Of a stretch of DNA of 64,000 nucleotides, positions 27,307-39,024 are shown one piece after another (position 1 is the first letter of the stretch; the number at the start of each line of letters is the position of its first letter). Origin of the DNA: Ischnura elegans (Eukaryota > Arthropoda > Insecta > Odonata > Coenagrionidae); NCBI RefSeq assembly GCF_921293095.1, contig NC_060258.1, positions 5,842,607-5,906,606 on the forward strand, written 5' to 3'. A program made the translations under genes and the position numbers. The notes beneath the pieces are model-generated. The model searched no databases and had not been told where the DNA came from. It saw nothing but the letters and a program-made list of their open reading frames with translations.

Positions 27307-29716
27307 TAGGCCGGCCCTTATTTTTCAGAATTGCGAAAAGTTATGTTTTCCTAGTCTCAAAATGATCCAAATGAAGTTTATATTAACATGTTAAAATTTG
27401 GTTACTTTAAAATAACGGCAACCCGTGCCCCAAGGGCCCTAAGTACTGAGGACCCTGAATTGAGTTTTTTGGAGCAGAAAATGTGCTATCCCTATGTAAA
27501 ATGTAAAAGTAAAGACCTTTGGGGCCGATTTTCCGTTTGTTTTGACCTATCTCTAAGCGTTTACGAGATATCGTCCGTCGTAATGCAATCCACCCCCCAG
27601 GGCGCTACCCCGCACCGCGGCGCCGCTGAGGTACGGGCCGCACCACTTACTAGAGACTTCCCCTCCACCCCCTCCCCTCCCTCGACAAAGTCTTTGCTCC
27701 CACTGGCAAGATCTAGCCTCTGAAGAAATGTGCTTACTTTGGAAAGAATTAGATTGCAATGACAATATTTCCAATCCAATCCATCAATTTATTTTCACGC
27801 TGGTCATGAATTTCAGTAGATATCAACCAAAATAAAATACATTTTCAGAGTACTTGTAATCTTTCACTGACACTCCATATTTGGAGTGTCTTTGCGCACG
27901 TTAGGGGGTGTGCTACGATTAAAATTCGCACTTAGTAATAAATTTTGAAAGCTTTCTTCCTTTACTGACTTAAAACCTTGAATTTGTTTCACCCCTCTCT
28001 CTCCACAATCATTTACCACTTGTGGACCGCGAATAATTTGCAAATCGTTCTTGGTTTTTCATCCCATCCTCGCATGTGCGCATCAAAGAATGGAGTGCAT
28101 ATTTACAATGTATTAAATAGCTTTCTTGAATTAGTAGTGACAAAATTTGATATAGATACCTTAGTCATGTCTTTATATTTGTAGAATGCCTTATCGGAGG
28201 ATCATATTTTCCCTCACATGTCCACATACGGCGCATCATGTTTTCCTTTTCATACCTAGAAAAGGATCCGTCACAGAATGACAGGATTACAACTCCTCAC
28301 TCAGGTACCACAAGAGGTTTGAAAACCTCTTTAGTACTGCTTTCGCTATGTCCATGTTAACACTTTCGTAATTAACAAATCTTTTTAGGAACTGCCGGTC
28401 ACTGTTTGGAGCAGATGCAACACAAGGAGCGGAGAACCACATATTTTTCTTTCTTCTTGAATATATAGAAATCTATTCTACTAATAACTGCATTTCGTGC
28501 TCCTCTTTGATTGCGTAAGAATTTTATTTCTTCAGCCCAAGCACATTTATCCGAGAAATTAACTGCACTTTCCTCCTCGTGCGTCAAAAACTCAGTGGTA
28601 CCGCTTCTTGCAATGTCAAACAAATCATCAAATTTTGTTACGAAAGATTCTCTTCTCTTCATATCCACTGTATTTCGCGCTCTCTCTTTATTTCGTCGCA
28701 CGTTCATCCATTCTTTGCATAATTTTGCTAGCTTTTCAACCGCTTTATTTTCCGTAATAACAGGAATTCTCGTTTTGTACCATGGATGAAACGCATTTCT
28801 TACGGTTTTTCTCGCAGTGAGTCTCATACATTTCGAACCCATTAGGTGATAGAGAAAACACGCAATACTATTCTCACTGCGGGTAACTTTCAGCTAAGTT
28901 TTTCTTCACTTTCTTTTCCAACCAGTGGCCTGGATTTAGTCTTGATTTCATGCCTTTCCTTGTTCGCCTATTGTTAAAATGAACTTAATGTGTATACATG
29001 ATAAACTTGTTATTTCGCCATTAATCTCCTTACATCCTAAAAAACTTAGCGCTTCCTATCCTTTGCACACTTTACACTAGAACTATCTCTCCACAGTCCG
29101 TGAACTGACTGCCTCGTTTCTTCTTCCTTGAATATTTCCATCTACTGTGGGAGCCTTGGAAGCCCTGCTCATCTCCGTCATTCCTTTATAATTCACAGAC
29201 ACAATGATTTTAATATTTTGTACATAAAGAGCATTTTGGAACTTGCTGGAATGGTTCGCAGCCGTATGGTGGCAACAAATTAAGATTTAATGGGTCGGTA
29301 CCCAGTGTATAGGATGGCACTGAAGGGTTAAAAATAACATTGTAGACTTAAACAATATTAATCATGAAAAAAGAGGAACAACCTGTTCAATTCTGCACCA
29401 CAAGCATGTAAATATTGTCATCGGGAGGAATGTCTTTAAAAAGTCTTAGAAAGAAGAAAGATATCTCGTAAACGCTTAAAGATAGGTCAAAACAAACAGA
29501 AAATTGGCCCTAAAGGGCTTTACTTTTACGTTTTACATAGGCATAGCACTTTTTCTGCTCCAAAAAACTCAATTGAGGGTCCTCAGTACTTGGGGCACGG
29601 GTTGCCGTTATTTTAAAGTAACCAAATTTTAACATGTGAATATTAATTTCATTTGGATCATTTTGAGACTGGGAAAACATAACTTTTCGCAATTCTGAAA
29701 AATAAGGGCCGGCCTA
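27307..29716. mobile_element. DNA transposon with ~260 bp TIRs (TAGGCCGGCCC ends)
   Basis: The left arm 27307-27572 and right arm 29460-29716 are inverted copies of each other, clearly similar over their whole length with scattered differences. The ends read TAGGCCGGCCC and GGGCCGGCCTA, so the target site may be TA, but TA is also part of the palindrome and cannot prove a duplication. The interior (27573-29459) holds one decayed minus-strand coding piece (28399-28842). The left flank is satellite 2; the right flank is unrelated DNA, so the original insertion site is not intact. The superfamily is not determined. Confidence 0.85.
28399..28842 (-). pseudogene. Relic of an uncharacterised mobile-element protein (FDIA/FLxxQR family)
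   Basis: A 147-codon minus-strand frame inside the 27307-29716 TIR element. Its central part is rich in K/R/E and reads W(M)NVRRNKERARNT ... FDDLFDIARS ... EIKFLRNQRGARNAVISRID. From memory, the order of an LFDIA motif followed by an acidic stretch, then FLxxQRxxxR and (I)D, is that of an abundant uncharacterised arthropod protein family found in transposon-like loci. The frame is short and ends in non-conserved sequence, and the element appears defective, so I treat it as a pseudogene. No catalytic residues can be assigned. The same motif order recurs in the element at 35816-41309. Confidence 0.5.
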
Positions 29717-30179
29717 GTGTATAGTATTCCAACCAGGATGAGCAGTAGGTGCGAGATTAATTAATTACCGAATTTTAAAGATATATGGTTCAAAATGGTG
29801 AGATTTACGGCTTTCTGGGGGATATTTTATTCATCCTTACACAATTATATTAGTAATATCAATCCGATTAAGTAAAATGGATCAAACTTAAAAAGTTCTG
29901 AGCTCTTGAGGGGTTTCCTCCCACAAAACTCCCCTCACTGCGCCACTGACTTTATCTACCATCGTATTAATTTTTTTACTGATGCCTTTATTCCTTTATC
30001 TCCGTATTTATAACCAAATAAAGAGAGTTCTGGCCCAGGGGAAGAGGGGACCGGATTGTGGCCTCATCTGGGCCAGGTAAAAGAAATAAATCAAATCAAT
30101 GATAACTTGCCTGTTAACTCTCTAGCAGCACATTTCGTTCCTTAACTGTTTGATGCATCTAATTTGGTACCAAATGCAA
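29717..30179. other. Non-genic spacer with transposon-end fragments
   Basis: No gene is visible. The stretch ending near 29949 (ACTGCGCCACTG) looks like a hAT-type terminus read on the minus strand, but no partner end was found. Near 30015-30100 there is a sequence resembling the 3' tail of a LINE (GGCCCAGGGGAAGAGGGGAC followed by AATAAAT-rich DNA). Confidence 0.4.
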
Positions 30180-31192
30180 GGGCGTACCCAGGATCAAAAC
30201 TAGGGGGGGGGGGGAGTGCGAGCCATGGTTTTTCAAGTTATAGTTAAGTTTTAACCCATTAGTGCATAAAGTTATTTTTGTCAAATATTCATTTCAAATG
30301 TAATTATTCTGGTTAATAAGGTTCATTTTAACTTTTTTATGCTTTTTAAATTTATAAAATGAATAGTTTAAATAATACAGCCCTTCCGATACATCGGACC
30401 GTCAGTTTTCAATGCTGGTTACAGATTCAAAATAGTGCGGAAAAACTTGAAAATATAGAAAATAAAAAAGACCAACCTTAAGAAGAAAAATGAGATAAAA
30501 GTTACCGACATACTAAGCAAAATACTACAGTAAAAAATACTTTACTTATCCCGTGCGGGTGACTGAAAATTCTTTCAATGCCATGTCTCACATAAATGCT
30601 TCTCAAGTCGACAAATCAAGTCAAGGAGTCTACTAATATATTAGCGGGCGGTGGAGACAGACATCCATTTGAACTTAATATAGTATCTGTTGGAAAATAT
30701 GGATGCATAAATTTGGTGATGTATGTATTACCTATGTATTTGTGATACTGGGTGTATCGATACCTTTGATCGATACTATCGATTGCTAATTGTCGGTGCA
30801 GTGTGGTTGGTAACCAGTATATAAGTTGGTGTTCTTCAAGTTTAACTGTTTCTTTTCTCGCTTGAGTCACGTAGATGACTGTTTAATTAATAAACGCAAA
30901 GTCACGCAAAGTCTATACATAAATCATTCAACAGTATCAATATGTAGCGCATGTCAACTGGAGCCCAGAAAAAAATTGAATACGCGCGTCCTACATATCG
31001 CACGCTGTCCACTATTGGGTTAAGCATGGAAAAGGTGAATGAAATCAACATACTGTACGGAAACTGTAACAGCTCTTTATTAGTTTTTAAAATAATTTTC
31101 TTTTAAAAATATTATTTCCCTTGAAGACATTTGCGATTTTTGCTTCTAGAGGGGGGGCAGCTGCCCCCTCCTGCCCCTCGCTGGGTACTCCC
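30180..31192. mobile_element. Probable non-autonomous DNA element with GGGCGTACCCAG-like ends, interrupted by a solo LTR
   Basis: The left end reads GGGCGTACCCAGG followed by a run of G; the right end is an inverted, imperfect match (G-rich stretch then CTGGGTACTCCC). Short inverted ends followed by poly-G are common in arthropod MITE-like elements. The interior is AT-rich without coding capacity. A copia-like solo LTR lies within it (30688-30933). The flanks ATGCAAG and TGCCAAG are similar but not an exact target duplication, so the boundaries are approximate. Confidence 0.45.
30688..30933. mobile_element. Solo LTR of a copia-like retrotransposon with 5 bp target duplication
   Basis: A 246 bp segment begins TGTTGG and ends TCAACA, the short inverted ends (TGTTG/CAACA) usual for Ty1/copia LTRs. 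GTATC occurs immediately before (30683-30687) and after (30934-30938), a perfect 5 bp target duplication. Inside is a TATA-like TATATAAG (near 30819) and, about 65 bp later, an AATAAA polyadenylation signal, in the U3-R-U5 order expected for the plus strand. No internal retrotransposon sequence or second LTR is present, so this is most likely the product of LTR-LTR recombination. Confidence 0.85.
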
Positions 31193-31882
31193 GTGCCAAG
31201 ACGGTTATATCTTGGCTTTATTTTATTGAATCACCGGATTATTTCTATTAGCTGAGTTTCTTTTTACTGTTGTCCGTTCATTCCCTGTACGGTCAAACAT
31301 ACAACCAATTGGCCCCAGCTAGTTTAGTCTGTTCACCACTGCCCCAGAAAATGCTAGTTGCCTGTCGGTTAATGAACTAGCTGCAAACAGAATATTAACT
31401 GTTGAAGGCTGTTCCCAAATTGTTTCCATTTGTATGTTCCATGAAATTGTTCGTAGGCTGTTCATATTGTTCACTAAATCTTCAACAGGCACTCAACAGG
31501 CTTTAAACTGACAGCGAACGGGCATTATTGTTACAGAAATCGACAGGAGGATCGCGGTTTAAAATTTCCCCGCTACATGAGAGCAATTGGACGGCAAAAT
31601 TTTGCAAGTTGGACGACACCAAGTACTTCCTTAGGTGTCCGTTTTCAAACGCTAAAGAGCTTTGCGCTTATTTTTACCGCCACTGTAGTCATGCGCTGCG
31701 CAAACTATTGCATAACACTGACCGATGTATTTCCAAAACAACACAGATCTTATGCGCCCAGATTCAAAGCGCTGTAAATTATTTATAATCAAGAGAAAAT
31801 GATTATATTTCACTTAACAGAAGTGTGAAACGACTGAAAAAAGAACTAGGTTGGGCAAACACCTGGTTTTCACTCACGTCTG
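31193..31882. other. Spacer with no recognised feature
   Basis: About 690 bp without a convincing gene. Two overlapping frames near 31528-31788 have no recognisable motif and no splice context. The sequence CTGTTGAAGG and its inverse-like variants (CAACAGG) recur near 31400-31500, without forming a clear repeat. Confidence 0.3.
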
Positions 31883-32145
31883 ACAGTGGCGGATACAAAA
31901 AATACTCAAGGGGGGGGGGGGGGGGGGCGCAGAAGATATCTTAAGCTACATTTACTTTTATCGTAATAAGAAATTAATCAATCCACGTGCGAAGTTGAAT
32001 AAAGTTTTATTTAAACTCATTATACGCGTGTATAAGTCAATATATTACGATACAAAATAGTTGCAACTGTGATTCTACAATGTTCGGCTATGTGAGCGGC
32101 CTCGCAAAGCGGGGGGCGCGCGCCCCCCATCTGTATCCGCCTCTG
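31883..32145. mobile_element. hAT-type MITE (CAGTGGCGGATACA ends)
   Basis: A 263 bp element starts CAGTGGCGGATACA and ends TGTATCCGCCTCTG, inverted ends with the CAGNGGCGGAT pattern typical of insect hAT MITEs. Each end is followed inward by a G- or C-rich tract: 18 Gs at 31910-31927 and GGGGGGCGCGCGCCCCCC near 32111. It has no coding capacity. ACTCACG lies close to both ends (31872-31878 and 32146-32152), but on the left five bases separate it from the TIR, so an exact 8 bp duplication is not present. Confidence 0.75.
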
Positions 32146-32427
32146 ACTCACGATTCCATATCACCGTCGCCAGCATTGCTTCTTAAAACAACGTTGCTCC
32201 TAAGCTATAGTGCGTACGAGGCCTATTTAGCCATTTACTCGTACGTGTCATTGCACCACGTAACCATGTCTTAATAACTGAACGAAAAACATAAGCATGG
32301 AATGTTATGACAATATAATAAATGCAGATACAAAGAAAATTGATTTTTAAGCTTTTGAAAAGTACACATTTGCTCGTTTCGCCTAATTTCTCAAGGATAC
32401 AACTCCAATAAAATCAGATGTAGATGA
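32146..32427. other. AT-rich spacer, no recognised feature
   Basis: About 280 bp between two MITEs. No coding frame, tRNA or repeat was recognised. Confidence 0.3.
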
Positions 32428-32812
32428 TTAACCGTTTACAGTCCAATGTACCCATTTGGGAACAGATTTATAAAAATTCATGAAAATTATATTTCGTATC
32501 TGTGATCAATTTTATAGCTTTTGTTATATAAATAAAGCATGGAAGTATTTTTTTAAGTGAATCGCATTACTTGTAAATATATTTGTTGTTAATTATACAT
32601 TTTTAAAGTTGGTCATTTTCATTACCTCTGTAGTGAGTATGCAGTTTATCCAATATTTTTCTCTACACTCACTCTCAAGTAAAAAATACTCATTTATTTA
32701 AAAGATCAATATACATTACATTGTTAAACATAGTTTTTGGTCACGTTTGCATTTATTTATCAAGCAATAATAACATTTTGAGGTGTGTTCCCATTTGGGA
32801 ACATTGGACTGT
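32428..32812. mobile_element. Probable piggyBac-like MITE
   Basis: The left end reads TTAACCGTTTACAGTCCAAT and continues TGTACCCATTTGGGAACA. The right end carries the inverse (TGTTCCCATTTGGGAACA, then ATTGGACTGT). TTAA at the left edge and the ACCCATTTGGGAACA-type subterminal palindrome resemble piggyBac-derived MITEs of insects. The right-hand TTAA is missing; the sequence past ACTGT has diverged. The ~385 bp element is AT-rich and non-coding. Confidence 0.55.
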
Positions 32813-35140
32813 CGGCATATCTAAGTCAGTTGCTCTTTTTTGCCTCCAATGAGATATCCCTTAACCTTTGTGGTTTTATTTTTATGTGGTTCACTTTGAA
32901 TGCGATTAGAGGCAAACACAGAATGTAAATCAGTAAACACCGCACTTAAGTAAATGAAAACTAAAATTCCTACTCACCAATGAAGTATGAATGTGAGGAG
33001 GCCGAGTGATTACCGTCCGCATAATGCGATAAACAATGCTCATCGGGCCACTTCAGCTTGACGTAACTGCTATACTTCATTATTAATGTAAAAAAAGTCA
33101 CAGATTTAAAAAAATTGAAACTTACATATTCATAGTTGGCCCAGCTTGACCTCACAATGCTACTCAAACCACGGATCTACGAGTAAATGGCCACACGAGC
33201 AAAGAATGAGGACGTACTCTCCAGAGACAAGGCTGCTGCCATTGCTTGGACGAACAGACCATCCTCGATACCTTCTTAAACTGCAAATAAAACACCACGA
33301 TTCACACATTTCGCCCGAGCATCGAAAAACAAGATCACACGGCTGGATCCGATGCGTCGTCACTATGGGCAACAGCAAGTTGATTGTTGGCGATATGTGC
33401 GGTGAGAAAAGTTAAGCTTTGCACTCACCACGACATAATAATTCTTCAATCACGATATCAGGAGTGGCTAATTAGGACGCAATGAAAAATGAAATTACAC
33501 CACCGATGGCACAATAACAGATAAAATAATCCATCCATATGGCCCTCCTCAATAATCAACAACATGCAGATCGCTACCCGCGATTTTAAACAGAAACAAC
33601 GATTAAAAAACACGCTCGATGCATGCATTAAAAAGACCCAACATTATTTGAACGTTTTTTTTTGTAAAAAAACCTACGTTTTCATTAGTGGCTTTATTTA
33701 TTAAGTACTCTGAGCAATAAGGTTACGTTAGAAATAAAATAAAGGTGTCATAGAAGATAAGAGAAAACTTAATGCTTTAAATGAAAGGGTGATTCGAGAA
33801 GGCTATTGTGGAGGTTTTTTTTAATTTCAGCGCGGTTTGAAGGAAAAAATAAACTAAATAATGTTTAATAGAACCGAAATAAATTTTTAAATTTTATTTA
33901 AACTATTGAATTATCAGTTTTCATTGTATTTTTGAAATAATAGATTTTGACGCCATTCTGGCAATAAAAAGCCAGGTAAAAGTTTATAAAAATAGCATTT
34001 CCGGGGTGCAATTTCTCATAAGTTTTTCCCGGAGGTGGACCCCCAATTCCCCCTAAGTAAGGGCTTCATGAGACCCAGCCGAGGATCCCCAATCACCACA
34101 GACCGTCCTACCATTATTTTTTTTAGCAGTTATACTGTATGTTTTGTTTTAACTTTCGACGATTTCGTAATTTATGATCGGAGCACTTTGTGTTTTATAT
34201 CATTCTCAATAACAACAATGTTACCTCTAGTATTATCTTAAAGAATTTTTGTGAATTGCGTGCCATTATCCCGTAACTGACGCCATTAATAATTCTAGCG
34301 GTACCAAACTCTCATGCCTGTAATGTATTCATATATTTTGTGTATTTTTGCAAGAGAACAAGTACAGAGAAAGTACAATTTTTTCTCCCTTTGAAACCAA
34401 ACTATTCCGTTTCCTTAACTTTCTGATCCCATGATACATACCTTGAAAGTGCAAAATTTAGGTTCGGATTAGCGAGTATTATTTATTTTCCCTCAATGCG
34501 ATTTGGCCGGCTTGCACCAAACAAAAGCGGTCGCTGCTTTGACTCTTTATTTTCCTGTGCGCCAGACTGCGCGGCGATACAACAGTGTATTTGTGTGTTG
34601 CATATACGGCAGGATGCAAATACATATTATTAACACTCGAGCTATGTAGCTTGTTGTCGAATAAAGTTCGCCAGGCTTCGAAAACCAAGGATTTAAACAT
34701 TGTACTTACATTCTGGTCTAAATTGGCCTCGTGTATTCACATATTGTACTTTAACTGTCTACAGTGTGATTTTTCAAAGCTCGAAGTATTGTAGCAGGTT
34801 TTTTTCGATCGACAATAGGAACCCATAAATAACGCCGCACAACCGGCTTTGTATCAAATCTGTACCGATATATCTGTCTCAACTATGAATGTACAAGCTT
34901 GAAGTAGTTTCTACAAAGAAAGATAAATTTTAACAAAAAATGAGTGTTATCATATAAAATCGTGGTCAAAGTACGCCAAGTGCGCGGCCATGTAAAAATA
35001 TCAGGCTTCCTGCACGAGGTTTAACGTAAAACCTTGCATACAAGGACCATGCGTCAATGCATCATACAATATTTATGAAAGTAACCGTAATATCACACGT
35101 AAAATAATGGTAACATAAGACAGTTTTAAGAAACTACAAA
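32813..35140. other. Spacer with no supported gene
   Basis: About 2.3 kb of mostly AT-rich sequence. Frames at 33146-33415 (plus) and 33160-33378 (minus) overlap one another and have no recognised domain. A possible retroelement-like stretch near 34480-34780 (AATAAAG near 34662) was examined but lacks convincing LTR ends or a target duplication. Confidence 0.3.
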
Positions 35141-35604
35141 TTAGGTAGACAGAATGAGAGAAGAAATAGGTGAGTGCAACATATTCACCGATAGTAGAAT
35201 TGCTGGTGAGGTTTTCATGAGTTTTCCATGTGGTAAGATGATTGCATGCCGACGTTTAGATGGCCGAGGCAGCCATTCAAATATCGGCCAGCAATGAACT
35301 CTTATGTGAGGCGAGAAGATTGTCCTTATCTGGAATTTTCGTAGGATATTTCCTATTACGTCAGTCGTCCCTTTCATGTATGGCAGGAAGGCTTTCTTCT
35401 GGTCACTGAGGTCGTTTATGGATTCGCGGCTTCTGCGGTGTTGTTTTTCATTTCGTTCTTTTTGGTGACTTTATTAAAAGTGCGAGAGATAACTCTGTCG
35501 TCGAATCCATTTCCTCGTTGAATAGCCTCTAGCTTCCGTCTCTCGTCGGCTAAGTTGTCCTGGTCACTTATTGTGTAGGAGCGGTGAATCAAGGTGTTTA
35601 CCAC
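35141..35604 (-). pseudogene. Penelope-like element reverse-transcriptase fragment (C-terminal region)
   Basis: Two adjacent minus-strand frames, 35416-35604 then 35141-35377, read as consecutive pieces of one protein with a frame change between them. The first has NTLIHRSYTIS ... DERRKLEAIQRGNGF; the second has FLPYMKGTTDVIGNILRKF. This order (VNTL-HRA-type block, a linker of about 50 residues, then LPY(V)xG-x2-xxIGxxLRxF) is that of the region after the polymerase core in Penelope-like and related retroelements. The GIY-YIG nuclease that would follow is not readable. The fragment is truncated at both ends. Confidence 0.6.
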
Positions 35605-36370
35605 TCCATTTATTACATTATTACACCATTAATGTAGAAAATTTGAGAAATTACATATTAAAAAACTGTCTAATCCTCACGCTGACAGCATAAACAACCT
35701 TTAGTTATTATTAAACATGATAATGAAATGGAATTCTTCAAAAAGTATGATTTAATGACAATTAAAACTCCTGAATAACCAAAAATGGCTAAAATTAAGG
35801 TTGTCGGGTGTATACTAGGGTGCCTCGTTTTGCCACTTTTTTGTAGGAGTGAATCAGTGAATCGTAATACCCGGCAAAAGTGGCGTACCCGGGTGGGTAT
35901 TACAGATATGATTTTTTTTTCAAAATCTGTTCATATCTTCTGTTCGCCATTTTTGTCTTGAAATTTCGAAATTTTTATCAAAAAACCTTAATAATGTAAA
36001 TAATTCAAATTTGGTTTTATCAAGCACTCATTTTTTCCAATGGTGTATAACGTTGGTATTTCCTTGATATTTTAGACCATACGCGACAGCTCTATTCCTT
36101 CTAATAGGGTTGTTCACCAATTGTTTTACTGTCTTAAATGAAAGAGCACACCGAGGGGATACCGGCAGCAGTTTCAGCGCTTTTCCATTCAAAAATTTAA
36201 TCCCAAAAAGGCTAAGCGAAAAGTGTGGAATCCGAGGGCCGGCTCAAACACTCCGAAAGTTCACGATGGTTGCCGAAGGCATGCTGACGTCACACACAGT
36301 GAACCTCTCGCGGAAGCCGTCAACCCCGTCGAAAAACCTGTGATCCTGCGTCAGAGATGAAACAACGAGG

Positions 36371-36620
36371 GTGAAAATGGAGGAAATTAGGAAGAAGGCG
36401 TATATACTATATTGCTTTCTACCGCTTTGTAATTCTACCACAATAATAAATCCGGGAAAACGTTTTATTGCTGTGCCTCTTAATTCTCGTGTGCGAAGGA
36501 AATGGTTAACTGCAGCACTGCGAGATGACAAAAAACATCAACGGCAAGACATCTTATTATTGCTGTGAAAATTATTTTAATGCTAGTGTTAAATTTATAC
36601 TAAATGCCAGCATTACAACG
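36371..36620 (+). pseudogene. THAP zinc-finger domain relic of a transposase
   Basis: The frame 36371-36568 reads C-F-L-P-L-C ... RFIAVPLNSRVRRKWLTAALRDD. C-x4-C, the (F)IAVP segment and RxxWLxAxxRDD are THAP hallmarks (normally C2CH). The third zinc ligand region (YYCCENYFN) follows immediately but in another frame, and the position normally occupied by His in the C-x2-H(F) signature is Tyr. The frameshift lies near 36545-36560. THAP domains form the DNA-binding N-terminus of P-element, THAP9 and ISL2EU-type transposases; the DDE relic 350 bp downstream fits the last of these. Confidence 0.65.
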
Positions 36621-36959
36621 TCAGTTAACGTGATTTATTGTTATACTTGCGGTCTTCCAAAAGAAGTCGAACGGACGAAAACAATTTCAATTTAAGTTAT
36701 TTGAAGGGAAATAATTTACAAAAGATTAAGAACAATGTTTATGCTACTATTCAATGAGCATCGAAGTTAATTGATGCTAACTTAAGTCTTAAATTTAGTA
36801 CACCAGAGATTGCCATACAGTAACCAAACATAATGTTTATTGATGAAATATTCTCGAGCACATTCTCAGCCGAGAGTTTTGGAGTTGATGAAAACAATAA
36901 TATAACTGACTTAATAATGAAGTTACCCCAAGAGGTACTTAGGAATACCTAATTATCCA

Positions 36960-37418
36960 ATGTACGTCATTGATTTGCCCTCTGGAATATTTAAGATTGC
37001 CACCAGAGACATTTTCATCACCATCATCAAAATTAAATTAAATGACAACTTAAAGAGATTAGGAGACCAATTACAAATCAGTAAGACAAGAGTTTCTTCT
37101 ACTATCCACACAACTTTACCTCTTATTTCACGTTGCTTAAAAAATTTAATATTTTTTCCGAAGCAAAACAAATTTGATCTACCTTTGTCTTTTCAATTCA
37201 ATTACAGCAATGTACATTATATAATTGAAAGTTTTGAAATTCAAATTCAAAAGCCCTCTGATCCAATAAATCAAGCTTTGACATGGAGTGAGTATAAAAA
37301 ATGTAATGCCATCAAGTATGTAGTACCTTGTGAACCAAATGAATTTGTAAATTTTGTTTCCTCTGGGTATGGCGGAAGAATAAGTGACAAAAATTATTTT
37401 TCCTGCGGTTTCTTCTGA
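36960..37418 (+). pseudogene. DDE_4-type transposase fragment (ISL2EU-like)
   Basis: A 152-codon frame reads LPSGIFKIATRDIF ... LKRLGDQLQISKTRVSSTI ... IIESFEIQIQKPSDP ... ALTWSEYKKCNAIKYVV ... FVNFVSSGYGGRISDKNYF. The block (I)xxFEIxIxKPS ... (T)WSxYKxxNTxKYxx ... FxSxGxGGRxSDK is the first half of the DDE_Tnp_4 endonuclease domain of ISL2EU/Harbinger-type elements. The first catalytic acidic residue, normally D in IIDCFE, appears as E or S in IIESFE. The frame is preceded in the same frame by a TAA just before 36960, and the rest of the domain is missing, so the element is dead. Confidence 0.7.
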
Positions 37419-39024
37419 TTTTGTGCTCAGGACAAACTCTTCCTTTCATAGTGTATATATTATTCTCTTTTAAATTGGATATAGCAAACTGCTGAATCGC
37501 CGTATTCTTTCCTGGCAGCGCTGAAATAGTTTTCAACCCTTAGACCTATAGCACACGCCAATTTTGGACGGCCGTCAACATTCCAATGATGAACAATGGA
37601 AGGGCATGGGAGATTGCACACTGACTGACTGCGCACCGGCACTGGTAACAAGTCTGTTAGCTACCGGCAAATGCCACAGCAGATCCCCTGCGCCAGCTCA
37701 ACAACCAAGCAACTTATCTTTTGACCTGTGAAAATCCGGCGTGTGTGCAAGCAACGCTTCACAGATAAAATATCGGTGCGTGTGTAAGGGGCCTTACAGT
37801 AACATTCACAAGAATAAATATTGACAATAATTCGCCATTCCATATCATGATTCAGACAGATCTGAGACGAACAAAAGTGATTATTTTACGGTAGTAGTTC
37901 CCTTATGTCACTTAAGTTTTTTTAGGCTATAAATTATCAAAAGCCTTTAAAACTAAAAAAACGAGCATTGCGTGACAGGGATTTGTGATATAATATGAAA
38001 TGTACCCCTGGAGAATCATTTCAGCGTTTACTAGGGGATAATTTGAATAAAAATGGAAACCAAGGTTGAGTAAATCGTAACAAAATTAAGTATTTGATGC
38101 AAAATATACTCATAAGTACGATTAACATATTTAACAGTGCTATCATAATTAATATGCATTGACTCCGAACGTGCTTGCTTGACTCCTTGAATTTCCGCAG
38201 CGCTAAAAATGTCATTACTGCGTATTTATATTTTTTTCTAGCCTTGACCTCTATTTATTAATGATAAAAAATGAGCATCAGAGCACCATTTTAGGCACAG
38301 TAGTAAAATTAGCCCTCGCAAAACCACAATCCGAAGGCATTTCTCACCACGGCATCCACAAAGTCAAGCACGGCTCGGATAACGGCGTTCACCGAAAAGG
38401 TGCAGTCAGCGAAGTAGCTGTGTGTGACGTCAGAGCCATTCGAGCCTGACTTCCCGCCGAAACTGGCCGTTTCAAAGGCGCACAAATTTCAACGGAGCAC
38501 TAAAGAAAATGTAATGCACCTATTGCGGAAATTTTTTCACCAATATAAATTATAAGCCAAAACTCACCGTTGTCATCTACTTAAATGGGTATTTTCGTTT
38601 GAGGTTAACACCCCTATTATCGAGAAAAATGACCTTTAGGTAGGTAGGCAATCCGTAACACACAGTCTCATTTTTACGCTATGCACGCGATAAATGACGC
38701 GAAATAGAGATGTTTTTCAGTCAAAAACGTGTGAATCATGTCTGAAGTTGTCAAGGGTAGTCATTAGGATTAGTGTATGCTCTTTTATGTCATCGCCGAC
38801 TATATTGACCATATTTTTGTGTAAAAAGATATCACTGAAGTTTCTGTCGAGGCATGTGCCTTTTGGAAAAGAGCGTCTATTTTAGTAGTTACGTAAACCA
38901 GAGCACTTAAACTCATCTCACGCTATATGATGAAAACAGTATGGAAAATTCAATCCTATACAGTAAAACGGTATTTCAGAAAACATAGGAAGACTTGTTG
39001 AAGTCTTCTACAAAAGAGGCGACG

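Larger units (their letters stand above)
36089..38657. mobile_element. Insertion carrying a decayed THAP + DDE (ISL2EU/Harbinger-like) transposon
   Basis: This block splits the left arm of the 35816-41309 element. The arm stops at ACGCGACA and resumes at ACACACAGTCTC, and comparison with the intact right arm shows that a three-base ACA (36086-36088 and 38658-38660) is repeated, consistent with a 3 bp target duplication, though the ACACA context makes this weak. No matching terminal inverted repeats were seen at the edges. Inside are a THAP-domain relic (36371-36600) and a DDE-domain relic (36960-37418), both plus strand. Near 37540-37800 there are other element-end-like sequences (GTGCGTGTGTAAGGGGCCTT). 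Confidence 0.65.

Noticed and set aside
27388..27779. Overlapping plus- and minus-strand frames in and beside the left TIR arm of the 27307-29716 element
   Set aside because: Located in the inverted repeat and low-complexity CCCTCC-rich sequence; no domains.
30616..30870. 84-codon minus-strand frame
   Set aside because: It overlaps the solo LTR boundaries, which explain the sequence better.
31910..31927. 18 bp poly-G run as a separate feature or G-quadruplex
   Set aside because: Explained as the internal tract of a hAT-type MITE; length is prone to sequencing error.
33146..33415. 89-codon plus-strand frame
   Set aside because: Contains no recognisable motif and overlaps an equally long antisense frame; no splice or promoter support.
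34480..34780. Possible solo LTR (AATAAAG, TGT...ACA-like ends)
   Set aside because: No matching short inverted ends with a target duplication could be found.
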